Assembly (NCBI GenBank): GCA_000987045.1
Contig: LAKY01000071.1
Span: forward strand, 62,001-126,000
Direction of reading: 5' to 3'
Origin: Clostridiales bacterium PH28_bin88
GTDB taxonomy: Bacteria > Bacillota > PH28-bin88
DNA length: 64,000 bases
The notes below the pieces were generated by a model. That model saw only the letters and a program-made list of their open reading frames with translations, had not been told where the DNA came from and searched no databases. Of the stretch, positions 33,891 to 42,378 are shown one piece after another; the stretch's first letter is position 1, and each line of letters opens with the position of its first letter. The position numbers and the translations under genes were made by a program.

Positions 33891-35156
33891 ATGATTTTGG
33901 GCCGCCGGGTTAAGATTTTGTTTGCCGTTTGCTTATTGTCCCCGTTGTTGGTGACTGTCGGGGGCTGTAGCAAAAAGCCGGAACAGAAGCCGGTAGAACC
34001 ACCACTGCAGATCGGGGTTAGTGTGGGCACTCTGGATGAAGACATGGCGCAGGTTGTCAGGAAAGCCTTACAGGAACGGGAGCGCCAGGAAAATGCCCGT
34101 ATTGCCTGGCAGGATGCCAAGGGGGACCCGGAACGCCAGGAAAAACAGGTTGACGAGTTGATCCGGCGTAAAGTTAAGGCGATCATCATCCAGTTGGCGG
34201 ATCCCACCATGGGTCCCGTACTGGCCCAAAAAGTGATGGAAAAAAACATCAAACTGGTGGCCGTCGGTACCCTACCGCCTGACACCCCGCTGGACGGTTA
34301 CGTGGCGCCTGACTACTTCCGGATGGGGGAACTGCAAGGACAGTTCGTGACGGACCAGTTAAAGAAAGGTGGGCCTCAGGGTGTACTCTTGTTGAAGGGC
34401 GACCCGGATGATTACATCACCCGGCAGATGACAGCCGGTTTCGCTGCAGTGGCTGGCCCGGCAGGATTGGGGGTTACCGAACGGAGTAATCCGGGTTGGG
34501 AGCCGGCGGGAGCCGGCACGGCTACCCGGGAGGCAATGCTGGGAAAATTAGGGGCGGTGGTGGCTCAAAGCGACGAACTGCTGCTGGCTGCCCTCAAGGA
34601 ATTGGAAGGGCAGGGGCAGGAGGAGCAGGTGGTTACCGTGGGGGCAGGTGGCGGGAAAGAAGCCGCCCTGGCTATGGCCCAGGGGAAGCACGACGCCGAA
34701 GCCGACGCCATGCCGGAAATGGTAGCCCGGTATGCCTACCAGGCAGCGCTGGACCTGGTGAAAACAGGAAGATGGGAATATGACACAAAAATCAACAACG
34801 GTAACTATGATATCCCCGCAAAGATAGTTCCTACCCGGTTGGTGGAGCCCGCCAACCTGTACCTGCTGGAGCAGCGTTGGGGTAAACTCTCCGGCCAGGC
34901 ACGCGGGCAGGGGGGGCAGGGTGAAACAGGAGGTGGGCAGGAGCAGGGACAACAGAGCCAGGGCCAGGGTTCCGGCCAGAGTAAAAAGGGAGGTTCTTCA
35001 GGTGGGAAGTCCGGCTCCAAGGTGAAGATCAAAACCAAGGAAGGCAAGACGGTGGAAATCCAGATCGATGGGGAAATTGAGAGCGTTCAGATCGAGAAGC
35101 CCGAAGCCCCAAAAGGTCAGGGGGGACCGGAACAGGGCCAGGGGCAGGGAACTTAA
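33891..35156 (+). CDS. Periplasmic-binding (sugar-type) lipoprotein with Gly/Gln-rich tail
   Basis: Lipoprotein of about 421 residues: signal peptide with VTVGGC (Cys near 26), a type I periplasmic-binding fold (about 40-325; IGVSVGTLDEDMAQVVRKALQER and VKAIIIQLADPTMGPVLAQKV are typical of the RbsB/XylF class), then a low-complexity Gly/Gln/Ser tail and a charged C-terminus (KVKIKTKEGKTVEIQIDGEIE). ATG 33891 behind GAGGTGA is preferred over GTG 33870. No ABC ATPase or permease is nearby, so it may be sensory or a spore/cell-wall protein. Confidence 0.7.
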   Translation: MILGRRVKILFAVCLLSPLLVTVGGCSKKPEQKPVEPPLQIGVSVGTLDEDMAQVVRKALQERERQENARIAWQDAKGDPERQEKQVDELIRRKVKAIIIQLADPTMGPVLAQKVMEKNIKLVAVGTLPPDTPLDGYVAPDYFRMGELQGQFVTDQLKKGGPQGVLLLKGDPDDYITRQMTAGFAAVAGPAGLGVTERSNPGWEPAGAGTATREAMLGKLGAVVAQSDELLLAALKELEGQGQEEQVVTVGAGGGKEAALAMAQGKHDAEADAMPEMVARYAYQAALDLVKTGRWEYDTKINNGNYDIPAKIVPTRLVEPANLYLLEQRWGKLSGQARGQGGQGETGGGQEQGQQSQGQGSGQSKKGGSSGGKSGSKVKIKTKEGKTVEIQIDGEIESVQIEKPEAPKGQGGPEQGQGQGT

Positions 35157-35169
35157 AGAAAATAATCGA

Positions 35170-35195
35170 GTAGGGGCCTGCAGGCAGGCCCCTAC
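35170..35195. terminator. Hairpin between convergent lipoprotein and pgi genes
   Basis: A perfect 11-bp stem, GTAGGGGCCTG (35170-35180) and CAGGCCCCTAC (35185-35195), with loop CAGG. It lies between convergent stops, so it could serve both strands. Confidence 0.65.
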
Positions 35196-35197
35196 TG

Positions 35198-35935
35198 TTA
35201 AGTCAAGATAACGAAAGCCTCCGGGTTGGCCGTAAAGCCTTCGTACAGTGTCTTCCCTTTGACAGCCTCGATGGGTTGGGGAAGGCTGGGCGCCCCCACC
35301 ATCTTGAGACCCACGGAGTGATGGTAGTGGTCGTTGCGCGTATACTCGCCCTTCCCGTTTTCCCCCTGAATATAGTAGTAAGCGGCCCCTCGCTTATCCC
35401 GAAACGGCTCATACAGTGACGAAAAATTTCTTTCGATGAGATTAGCCATCACCAGGTACGAATCTCCGGGGTTGATGGTGATATGCCCGTAACCGGGGGG
35501 GATGAACACCTTATCCCCCTTTTTGGCTTCCACCGCCAGAATTTCTTCCACGTCCCCGCTACGAGAGTTCTTCTGAAGGAGATAAATAGCCTCTCCATGC
35601 AAAACCTCGTAGTACTCAGGATAGGTCTCCGTGCTGTTGGGTTTTACGGGGTGAAAATGCCCCACGGTTTTCACGAATTCCCGCCCGATGGTACCGTGAA
35701 CTAATACGGTAATATCATAACGAATATCATGCTCCAAAAAGATCTCCCAGTCCTGCTTCCTATACACTCCCCGGTACATATAATAGAGCGGTGTATTCCC
35801 GTCCATGTCGGTTTCTGCCGCCAGCACGTACCGGGCGTCCTTAAGCCGTCTGATGTCCGGTTCGGGGTGAAAAATCTCGTCGGAAAAGTTTAACAGCCCG
35901 GTGGGATCCAGGTTAAAGTCCTTCCCGTAGTGCAC
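35198..35935 (-). CDS. pgiA: Cupin-type glucose-6-phosphate isomerase (archaeal type)
   Basis: Metal-dependent phosphoglucose isomerase of the cupin family, 245 residues, interconverting glucose-6-P and fructose-6-P. The cupin motif 1 is TVGHFHP...ETYPEYYEVLHGEA near residues 93-117 (two His and a Glu as metal ligands). Motif 2 is FIPPGYGHITINPGD near residue 145. The family is unrelated to the common bacterial Pgi and is known mainly from Euryarchaeota with scattered bacterial cases, suggesting transfer. The GTG start at 35935 follows AAAGGAGG. Confidence 0.85.
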   Translation of the reverse strand: MHYGKDFNLDPTGLLNFSDEIFHPEPDIRRLKDARYVLAAETDMDGNTPLYYMYRGVYRKQDWEIFLEHDIRYDITVLVHGTIGREFVKTVGHFHPVKPNSTETYPEYYEVLHGEAIYLLQKNSRSGDVEEILAVEAKKGDKVFIPPGYGHITINPGDSYLVMANLIERNFSSLYEPFRDKRGAAYYYIQGENGKGEYTRNDHYHHSVGLKMVGAPSLPQPIEAVKGKTLYEGFTANPEAFVILT

Positions 35936-35987
35936 CTTGCGAACCTCCTTTCACGGTCTTTCCCAATAATTATATTATTTGCTAAGA

Positions 35988-36031
35988 AAAAAAACAATCA
36001 ATAAGAGACCAGCTTCCGATGGGAAGCTGGT
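35988..36031 (-). terminator. Terminator of the small CCGQxM zinc-ribbon gene
   Basis: A perfect 10-bp stem, ACCAGCTTCC (36008-36017) and GGAAGCTGGT (36022-36031), is followed on the minus strand by a run of eight T about 15 nt later. Confidence 0.7.
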
Positions 36032-36045
36032 GCGCGGGGGAGAGC

Positions 36046-36204
36046 TTATACTTGGCTCATAGGCTGGCCGCAACAATTTCCGGGGCTGCTACTGCTCGTG
36101 TGGCATGTTCGACAGACATAATTACCCTGTCTGACCATAGATTGACCGCAGCAAAAATCCGGTAACTTGGCCTTCCTCCCGCACTGGGCGCACACGTATG
36201 CCAA
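36046..36204 (-). CDS. Small duplicated zinc-ribbon protein
   Basis: A 52-residue ORF with TTG start behind AGGAGGTGAG and a terminator after the stop. It consists of two copies of one unit: CAQC-(9)-CCGQSM and CRTC-(9)-CCGQPM. Four Cys pairs could bind two metals. It is too short for ordinary gene finding but has all expression signals. Function unknown. It lies between pgiA and an unknown gene on the same strand. Confidence 0.7.
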   Translation of the reverse strand: MAYVCAQCGRKAKLPDFCCGQSMVRQGNYVCRTCHTSSSSPGNCCGQPMSQV

Positions 36205-36308
36205 CTACCTCACCTCCTGGTCGTTTTTTTCCCTAGTAAAGTGAGCTAGTGTTAATTTGCCCATATTTTCCATTTTATACACATGATGCAACGATGCCGG
36301 GTCCTTGG

Positions 36309-36716
36309 CTAGCTTTTATGATGAACATGGTAGCCATACATTTCACGAATCACCCGTGTTAATACCGCCCTTTCATCAGGTTCAAACATCCGCCTGATAT
36401 TGAATTCCACTACTGTGGTAATCGACCCGTCCGGAAGCTGGTAGATTTCGGACTTGACAATTCGCCCGATCCCAATGGTTTCCTCGCTCTTGGTTACAAT
36501 AAGTACATCCATCCCTACAGGGTGAGCCAGCTTGTGACCTTCCCGGAAAAAACCCAAAATGATGTTCCCACTGGTACGTTTCCACAGGAGAAGGTTTCCT
36601 CCCTCCTCTTTCTTTTCTCCCGGATGTTCCGGGAGTTCATCCACTGGCAGGCGCAACAGCCAGGTAAATTCGAACTTGTAACCCAACTCGATCACCTCAA
36701 GGATATTTTTTGCCAA
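36309..36716 (-). CDS. Hypothetical soluble protein
   Basis: Protein of 135 residues, mixed alpha/beta, with no signal peptide, membrane helix or recognised motif. The C-terminal half (VGMDVLIVTKSEETIGIGRIVKSEIY) has beta-strand character. The start is a TTG at 36716 with GGGGAG just upstream, so the true start is uncertain. It is divergent from prkA (165 bp between). I do not recognise the family. Confidence 0.55.
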   Translation of the reverse strand: MAKNILEVIELGYKFEFTWLLRLPVDELPEHPGEKKEEGGNLLLWKRTSGNIILGFFREGHKLAHPVGMDVLIVTKSEETIGIGRIVKSEIYQLPDGSITTVVEFNIRRMFEPDERAVLTRVIREMYGYHVHHKS

Positions 36717-36881
36717 CTCCCCAGGATTATTCTCCGGACTGGTCTTTTTTCCTCCCGTGGCACTCCTCCATCCGGTCAGGTTTCTTCCATGTCTTTACCC
36801 AACCGCACTGGCATATACATATAATACAACAGGATTGCTGACTGTTTGTGGAAACTATACCAACCGAAGGGGGAGGATCCG

Positions 36882-38774
36882 ATGGAAATCTTGCGGCGGT
36901 TGGAAGAATACCGGCTCCAGGAGAAAAAACTTTCTTGGGAAGGACCGTTTGCGGAGTACCTGGATCTGGTGACCCAAAACCCCGGGATCGCCCGCCTTGC
37001 CCATGCCCGCATCTACGATATGATCGTAGCGGAAGGCGTAGAAGAGATTAACGGGATCAAGCGCTACAAGTTTTTCGCCTCGGAGATTTTCGGGATTGAC
37101 AGGACTTTGGAGCGCCTGGTTGAGGAGTACTTTCATTCCTCAGCCAAGCGGCTGGATGTCAGAAAGCGCATCCTGCTCCTGATGGGTCCGGTGAGCGGGG
37201 GTAAATCAACCATTGTGACCATGTTGAAAAGGGGGCTGGAAAGGTATACCCGTACCGACGGCGGGGCGGTTTATGCCATTAGAGACTGCCCCATGCATGA
37301 GGATCCCCTTCACTTGATACCGAAGGAACTGAGACAAGAGTTTCAAAAGGAGTACGGCGTCTACATTGAGGGGAACCTCTGCCCTTCCTGCAAACTGATG
37401 GTAGAAGAGAGGTACGGCGGGCGGGTGGAAGAGGTGCGCGTGCACCGCATCCTGTTCTCAGAAGAAAACCGTGTAGGGATCGGCACATTTAGCCCTTCCG
37501 ACCCCAAGTCCCAGGACATCGCGGACCTCACCGGTTCCATCGACTTTTCCACCATTGCCGAGTACGGGTCAGAATCCGACCCCAGGGCCTACCGCTTTGA
37601 CGGTGAACTGAACAAGGCCAACCGGGGTCTGATGGAGTTCCAGGAGATGTTAAAATGTGATGAGAAGTTCCTCTACAACCTGTTGAGCCTGTCCCAGGAA
37701 GGCAACTTCAAGGCGGGCCGGTTTGCCCTGATTTCGGCGGACGAGATGATCGTGGCCCACACCAATGAGGCTGAATACCGGGCCTTTGTCGGCAACCAGA
37801 AAAACGAGGCATTGCAGTCGCGGATTATCGTGATGCCGATCCCGTACAACCTGAGGGTCAGGGATGAGGTTAAAATCTATGAAAAGTTGATCAGACAAAG
37901 TGCCATTCAGGTTCACCTGGCTCCTTACGCGCTGTGGGCGGCAAGTATCTTTTCGGTGCTTTCACGGCTTAAGGAATCCAAGAAACAGGGGATGGACCTG
38001 GTCAAAAAGATGAAGCTGTACGACGGTGAAGACGTTGAAGGCTTCAAGCAAAAGGACGTTTCAGAGTTGATGGCGGAGGCTGAAGGGGAGGGTATGAGCG
38101 GCGTCGACCCCCGGTACGTCATCAACCGGATTTCCAGTGCTTTAATTAACCGGGATACCTCGTGCATCAATGCCCTGGACGTGTTAAGGGCCTTGAAGGA
38201 TGGGCTGGACCAGCACCCCTCCATCACCAAAGAGGAGAAAGAACGCCTGATGAACTTCCTGGCTATCGCCCGCCAGGAGTACGACGAGACGGCCAAAAAA
38301 GAGGTGCAGCGGGCTTTCGTTTACTCCTACGAGGAGTCTGCCCGCACCCTTTTCGACAACTACCTGGATAATGTGGAGGCCTATTGCAACGGCGTCAAGG
38401 TGAAAGACCCCATTACCGATGAGGAAATGGATCCCGATGAAAAGCTGATGCGGTCCATTGAGGAACAGATCGGTGTCACCGAGAATGCCAAGAAGGCCTT
38501 CCGGGAAGAGATCCTCATCCGGTTGTCCAGTTATGCCCGCCAGGGTAAGAAGTTTGACTACAACTCCCACGAGCGCCTGCGGGAGGCGATTGAGAAAAAA
38601 CTGTTTGCCGACCTGAGAGACGTCGTAAAGATCACCACCTCCGCCAAGACACCCGACCCCGAGCAATTGAAGCGGATCAACGCGGTGGTGGAGCGGCTAA
38701 TCAACGAGCACGGGTACTGCCATATCTGCGCCAATGAACTGCTCAAGTATACCGGCAGCCTCCTCAATCGTTAG
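36882..38774 (+). CDS. prkA: PrkA serine protein kinase / AAA+ protein
   Basis: Protein of 630 residues, the usual PrkA length. The AAA+ part has Walker A MGPVSGGKSTIV near residue 101, a zinc-like CPSC near residue 169, and the conserved GIGTFSPSDPKSQD near residue 203. The C-terminus resembles the PrkA kinase-like domain. In Bacillus PrkA is an early sporulation protein of the spore coat region. ATG 36882 follows GGGGGAGG. It precedes yhbH; spoVR, the usual third partner, is displaced to 51.65 kb by an inserted island. Confidence 0.93.
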   Translation: MEILRRLEEYRLQEKKLSWEGPFAEYLDLVTQNPGIARLAHARIYDMIVAEGVEEINGIKRYKFFASEIFGIDRTLERLVEEYFHSSAKRLDVRKRILLLMGPVSGGKSTIVTMLKRGLERYTRTDGGAVYAIRDCPMHEDPLHLIPKELRQEFQKEYGVYIEGNLCPSCKLMVEERYGGRVEEVRVHRILFSEENRVGIGTFSPSDPKSQDIADLTGSIDFSTIAEYGSESDPRAYRFDGELNKANRGLMEFQEMLKCDEKFLYNLLSLSQEGNFKAGRFALISADEMIVAHTNEAEYRAFVGNQKNEALQSRIIVMPIPYNLRVRDEVKIYEKLIRQSAIQVHLAPYALWAASIFSVLSRLKESKKQGMDLVKKMKLYDGEDVEGFKQKDVSELMAEAEGEGMSGVDPRYVINRISSALINRDTSCINALDVLRALKDGLDQHPSITKEEKERLMNFLAIARQEYDETAKKEVQRAFVYSYEESARTLFDNYLDNVEAYCNGVKVKDPITDEEMDPDEKLMRSIEEQIGVTENAKKAFREEILIRLSSYARQGKKFDYNSHERLREAIEKKLFADLRDVVKITTSAKTPDPEQLKRINAVVERLINEHGYCHICANELLKYTGSLLNR

Positions 38775-38941
38775 TATAATGTTATTAATGAACCTCTGGC
38801 TTTGCCCTTGTTTACCGGTATCTGGAAGCATGGTCCCGCGAGAACACGGAGTAGTCCCAAGTATCCATAGGCTGAACACAGTTGCTGGCCACTGGCCACT
38901 GACCACTAGTCACTAAATCGCCCGGGATGGAGGTATGTAGT

Positions 38942-40096
38942 ATGAGCGAGGGTAACTACGTCATTTCCCGGGAGGACTGGTCGCTTCACCGGAAAGGGTA
39001 TCTCGATCAGCAACGGCACCAGGAAAAAGTCAGAGACGCCATCAAAAGAAACCTCCCGGACATCGTCAGCGAAGAGAGCATCATCATGTCTGAGGGGAAG
39101 AAGATCATCAAGATACCCATTCGTTCCCTGGATGAATACCGCTTCCGTTACAACTTTAACAAGCAGAAACACGCCGGCCAGGGAGACGGCAAGAGCAAAC
39201 AGGGAGACGTGCTGGGATCCGACGCGGCTGCCGCCCCCGGGAAAGGCAAGGGGGCCGGCGAGGAGCCGGGGGTGGACTACTACGAGGCGGAAATTACCCT
39301 GGATGAACTGGCGGACCTGATCTTTGAGGACCTGAGCCTGCCCAACCTGCAGCAAAAAAGGAAACAGCAGGTGGAATCCACGTCGATCCGTTTCAACGAC
39401 GTGCGGAAACACGGCTTGATGGGTAACATCGATAAAAAACGGACCATCCTGGAAAACCTCAAACGGAATGCTCTCCACAGCGATCCGGGTATTCACGGTA
39501 TTAAGCCGGAAGACCTGCGTTTTAAGACCTGGGAGGAAACCGTCAAGTGGGATTCCAGCGCCGTGGTGCTGGCCATGATGGATACCTCCGGGTCCATGGG
39601 CACCTTTGAGAAGTATATCGCCCGCAGTTTTTTCTTCTGGATGGTCCGGTTCCTGCGCACCAAGTACAAGCACGTGCAGATCGTCTTCCTCGCCCACCAC
39701 ACCAAAGCAAAAGAGGTAACCGAAGAGGAATTCTTCACTAAAGGCGAAAGCGGCGGGACCAAGTGCTCGTCTGTCTACCAGCTTGCCCTGGACATTATCC
39801 AGGAGCGTTTCCCACCCCTGGACTACAACCTGTACCCCTTCCATTTTTCCGACGGGGATAACCTGCCTTCCGACAACGACCTCTGCGTGAAACTGGTGCA
39901 GAAGCTCCTGGAGATTTGCAACGTGTTCGGCTACGGAGAAATCATCAACCCCTATTACCGCAGCAGCACCCTGATGAACTCGTATAAAAAGATCAAAGAC
40001 CCCAAGTTCGTCTCGGTCACCATCAAAGACAAGTCCGAAGTCTACCCCGCCCTCAAAACCTTCTTCACCAAGCGCGACATCACCGGAGACGCTTAG
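38942..40096 (+). CDS. yhbH: YhbH/YeaH sporulation protein (VWA-like)
   Basis: Protein of 384 residues of the YeaH/YhbH (DUF444) family, associated with PrkA and SpoVR. A charged N-terminal half with a Gly/Lys-rich linker (about 80-105) is followed by a von Willebrand A-like domain with the metal-site motif [14 protein letters not shown] near residue 216 and SGGTKCSS near residue 270. ATG 38942 behind GGAGG is chosen. Its last codons and terminator are duplicated at 44.41 kb, marking the edge of the agr island. Confidence 0.93.
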   Translation: MSEGNYVISREDWSLHRKGYLDQQRHQEKVRDAIKRNLPDIVSEESIIMSEGKKIIKIPIRSLDEYRFRYNFNKQKHAGQGDGKSKQGDVLGSDAAAAPGKGKGAGEEPGVDYYEAEITLDELADLIFEDLSLPNLQQKRKQQVESTSIRFNDVRKHGLMGNIDKKRTILENLKRNALHSDPGIHGIKPEDLRFKTWEETVKWDSSAVVLAMMDTSGSMGTFEKYIARSFFFWMVRFLRTKYKHVQIVFLAHHTKAKEVTEEEFFTKGESGGTKCSSVYQLALDIIQERFPPLDYNLYPFHFSDGDNLPSDNDLCVKLVQKLLEICNVFGYGEIINPYYRSSTLMNSYKKIKDPKFVSVTIKDKSEVYPALKTFFTKRDITGDA

Positions 40097-40213
40097 AATT
40101 ACCACGCTGTTATGGGGAAACAAGTAAAGAAATAACTAGGTCCTGGCAAGTCACCCCGCCTTTAATGGCAGGGGTGATTTTTTTCCCAGCGATGGCAACT
40201 TTTAAAAATCATC
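40077..40213 (+). repeat. Direct repeat copy 1: yhbH 3' end plus terminator
   Basis: About 137 bp starting in the last codons of yhbH (CATCACCGGAGACG...) and running past its terminator into CAGCGATGGCAACTTTT. A copy of roughly 80 percent identity by eye lies at 44411-44548. The repeat includes coding sequence of yhbH, so the second copy derives from this locus or a close relative. Confidence 0.75.
40152..40184 (+). terminator. yhbH terminator
   Basis: CACCCCGCC (40152-40160) pairs with GGCAGGGGTG (40167-40176) with one bulged A, followed by ATTTTTTT. Confidence 0.85.
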
Positions 40214-40301
40214 ATCAAATTATCAATGGCCCTGTTTATATCTCTGGCTTTTCAAACGATTTTTTACATCAAAATCGGTAATGAAGAAAGCAAGGATTTA
40301 A
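40208..40301 (+). pseudogene. agrB remnant (internal deletion)
   Basis: Sixty bases (ATCATCATCAAATTATCAATGGCC...) align with codons about 37-57 of the intact agrB at 47177. They are joined after a deletion of about 370 bp to the last codons (AATGAAGAAAGCAAGGATTTAA) of agrB. It cannot encode a working protein. The flanks continue to match the intact copy downstream. Confidence 0.8.
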
Positions 40302-40310
40302 TCCTTGCAT

Positions 40311-40375
40311 TTTCGTTCCCCAAAATGACACTTTCGTTCCCAAACTCACATTCCTTGTCCCTGAAGTTGTAGAAT
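40311..40375 (+). promoter_or_regulatory. LytTR-type direct-repeat operator and promoter of agrD copy 1
   Basis: TTTCGTTCC occurs at 40311-40319 and 40332-40340 (21-bp period), with a degenerate third copy TCCTTGTCC at 40352-40360. TAGAAT at 40370-40375 is a good -10 without a good -35. Repeats of 9 bp with 12-bp spacers are the hallmark of LytTR regulator sites. The arrangement is the same as at 47768. Confidence 0.7.
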
Positions 40376-40405
40376 GAAGTTGAAAAATTCCAGGAGGTGA
40401 GACGG

Positions 40406-40540
40406 ATGAGCAAGATCAGAGCCGGTTTAGCGTTGCCCGCCCTTTACGCGGTGTTAGCCTTTGTGGCTACATTGAACACGGTATCGCCGAACTGCATTGG
40501 CTGGTTCTATCAACCCAGAAAACCCGAGCGCTATCAGTAG
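40406..40540 (+). CDS. agrD: AgrD-type cyclic autoinducer peptide precursor, copy 1
   Basis: A 44-residue precursor behind an ideal AGGAGGTGA. A basic-hydrophobic leader (MSKIRAGLALPALYAVLAFV) precedes the signal region NTVSPNCIGWFYQPRKPE. Clostridial AgrD peptides show SPxC-xxx-F/Y then YQPExP; a thiolactone of CIGWF is predicted. It differs from copy 2 only at residues 2 and 15 and in the tail. Its own agrB is a remnant, so processing would need the AgrB at 47177. Confidence 0.85.
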   Translation: MSKIRAGLALPALYAVLAFVATLNTVSPNCIGWFYQPRKPERYQ

Positions 40541-40581
40541 AAGTTGTCTTGAAAGGTGTTCAATATTAGGAGGTGATTCCC

Positions 40582-40602
40582 ATGTTTTTTGTATTTCTGT
40601 AG
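40582..40602 (+). CDS. Possible hexapeptide mini-ORF (MFFVFL)
   Basis: ATG followed by TTT TTT GTA TTT CTG TAG, preceded 6 bp upstream by a perfect AGGAGGTGA. The ribosome site is as strong as that of agrD. The product would be a very hydrophobic hexapeptide, recalling short pheromone or leader peptides. It lies 42 bp after agrD copy 1 and 89 bp before the M23 peptidase gene. It may be fortuitous. Confidence 0.35.
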   Translation: MFFVFL

Positions 40603-40690
40603 AAGCGTTTACACGGTTATAACCACAAAAAAACGTAGGCTAAAAATGTGGTCTTTTAAAAAATAAGGTGAATTTGAAAGGAGAATGATT

Positions 40691-41980
40691 ATGAAAAAAC
40701 TAATTCCAATTCTACTAATACTAACCACAGCACTGTTATTTACCCTAGCTGCTCCAACCCTTGGCTTAGACAACAACCCTAAATTCGAAGAGTTTTACAC
40801 GGAAGAATTCAACTCAATGACAGCCGACATGTTTGACTTCATTTTTAAGATTAAACATCCAGGCAAAGGCGCCAAAATCTTAGTTGAGTATAAAAACATG
40901 AATGAGGAAGAATTTAAAACAATCGACATCAATACTGACACACCGGGCGAAGAACTCCAACTAAGCATTCCCAAAGAAGCAACCTCTGAACCTGGCTTTG
41001 AATACCGGCTTAAGCTGGTATTGCCTAACGGCAAAGAAGTAATCAGTAAAGTCTTTAAAGTTATTACCAAAGTAGACCCCTTAAAAGAGTCTGCTGGTGG
41101 TGAGGTAGGAAACCCTTATTACTTCTACGACATCGATAGGTATAATGGTTACCTGCCCGATGATACCTATGTTTCGCCAGGAATAGCCCGGAGTCCCTTC
41201 GGCACTACTACTTCTGAAACCTTCCCGGGAGTTACCAGTAAATTCGCAGAACTCAGAACGCTAACACCTACTCCTCACAATGGCACTGACTTCGGCGTAG
41301 AAAATGGAACCCCGATCCACGCAGTAATTGCAGGTAAAGTTGCATTTGTGAACCCTACTTGGGACCCCGCTAACCCAAAGGGCGCCGGAAGATATGTAAT
41401 CCTAGGTCATGGGGTACAAGATGCATATGGATACTACCCATACTATTCCCGGTACCTGCACTTAAGCGAAGTTGCAACTGGATTGACTGTAGGAACTTCT
41501 GTATCTAAAGGCCAGCAAATAGGTAAGTCTGGTGACTCTGGCGCTGCTGGAGCATATCACCTGGACTTTGGCTTCCTGGTAAAATGGGGCGATACTGAAG
41601 ACTTATTTATGCCTCCTGAACGGTTCTTTAATACCACCAACTGGAACTCTGAAAAAGACTTGGGATTTATCCAAGTGCCCGTGTGGAACGCTTCTCAAAA
41701 CAGTATCGACGTAAACGTCTATCCCAAGGGAACCAATGATGGATCAACCGTTAATGTATCAATTATGGTTAAACCTACCACCTCATCTACATGGACTGAA
41801 CATACTATGACAGGCGTGGGCAACAACACTTACAGGTTTAACCCATCTTCCTATGCTGGACAAACTATCGACTATTACATTAAGGTTATTCGCCCTGGCT
41901 ATGATCCTACAAAATACATCACTAGGCCTTATTACAAAACTAACCAGGCACCACTCTCTTTCTACCGGCGAACCATCTAG
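40691..41980 (+). CDS. Secreted M23-family metallopeptidase-like protein, copy 1
   Basis: Exported protein of about 429 residues with a Sec signal peptide (KKLIPILLILTTALLFTLAAPTLG), an N-terminal beta domain (about 30-130), a lysostaphin/LytM-type M23 domain with HNGTDFG near residue 199 and AYHLDFGF near residue 292, and a C-terminal beta domain. M23 zinc sites need HxxxD and HxH; the second motif reads H-L-D here, so one ligand His is replaced by Asp and activity is doubtful. AT-rich codon use matches the island. The gene lies downstream of agrD copy 1. Confidence 0.8.
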   Translation: MKKLIPILLILTTALLFTLAAPTLGLDNNPKFEEFYTEEFNSMTADMFDFIFKIKHPGKGAKILVEYKNMNEEEFKTIDINTDTPGEELQLSIPKEATSEPGFEYRLKLVLPNGKEVISKVFKVITKVDPLKESAGGEVGNPYYFYDIDRYNGYLPDDTYVSPGIARSPFGTTTSETFPGVTSKFAELRTLTPTPHNGTDFGVENGTPIHAVIAGKVAFVNPTWDPANPKGAGRYVILGHGVQDAYGYYPYYSRYLHLSEVATGLTVGTSVSKGQQIGKSGDSGAAGAYHLDFGFLVKWGDTEDLFMPPERFFNTTNWNSEKDLGFIQVPVWNASQNSIDVNVYPKGTNDGSTVNVSIMVKPTTSSTWTEHTMTGVGNNTYRFNPSSYAGQTIDYYIKVIRPGYDPTKYITRPYYKTNQAPLSFYRRTI

Positions 41981-42003
41981 TATACCAATAGGGTATCGTA
42001 TAT

Positions 42004-42036
42004 AATAAAGGAGATGGGAACCCCATCTCCTTTATT
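42004..42036 (+). terminator. Terminator of M23 copy 1
   Basis: A perfect 15-bp stem, AATAAAGGAGATGGG (42004-42018) with its complement at 42022-42036, loop AAC, and A/T flanks. Confidence 0.88.
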
Positions 42037-42310
42037 TGGTGGCACCCCCGCCCTGCATGGGTAGTAACTCTTTAGGGTGAAAGTCCCGAAAAGATAGAGA
42101 TTGACAGTACCAACCGGTTATCCTAAGGCAATGGTGTCTGTGGCCCAGAATCTGAGAGGAAGGAAGCTGGCGCCAAATTCCCAACCTGAGGTACAGGAAC
42201 CGCATCTGAGGCTGTTACATCCAGGAGAAACTGCCATACAAGTTAAAGCCCAATACTGTCAAGGGATGTAGCGGTAGATCTGCTGGTAAGCTCTTACACA
42301 TCTCGGAAAT
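42037..42310 (+). mobile_element. Degenerate group II intron 5' region
   Basis: Gene-free DNA with phrases typical of group II intron domain I in clostridia: AGGGTGAAAGTCCC near 42076, GGCAATGGTGTCTGTGG near 42127, AATCTGAGAGGAAGGAAGC near 42149 and CCTGAGGTACAGGAACC near 42184. No maturase ORF follows. The assignment rests on remembered sequence style; a covariance search (Rfam group II) would decide. Confidence 0.5.
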
Positions 42311-42378
42311 TATCGATTGCCAAAAGGGAGTTTCAGGTCTCCCCGGATTTGTTCCAATTGCGGGGCGAGAATTTGTAG

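Noticed and set aside
38680-38941. GCCACTGGCCACTGACCACT tract before yhbH as an operator
   Set aside because: Imperfect tandem units without palindrome or nearby promoter; listed only as a possible intergenic repeat.
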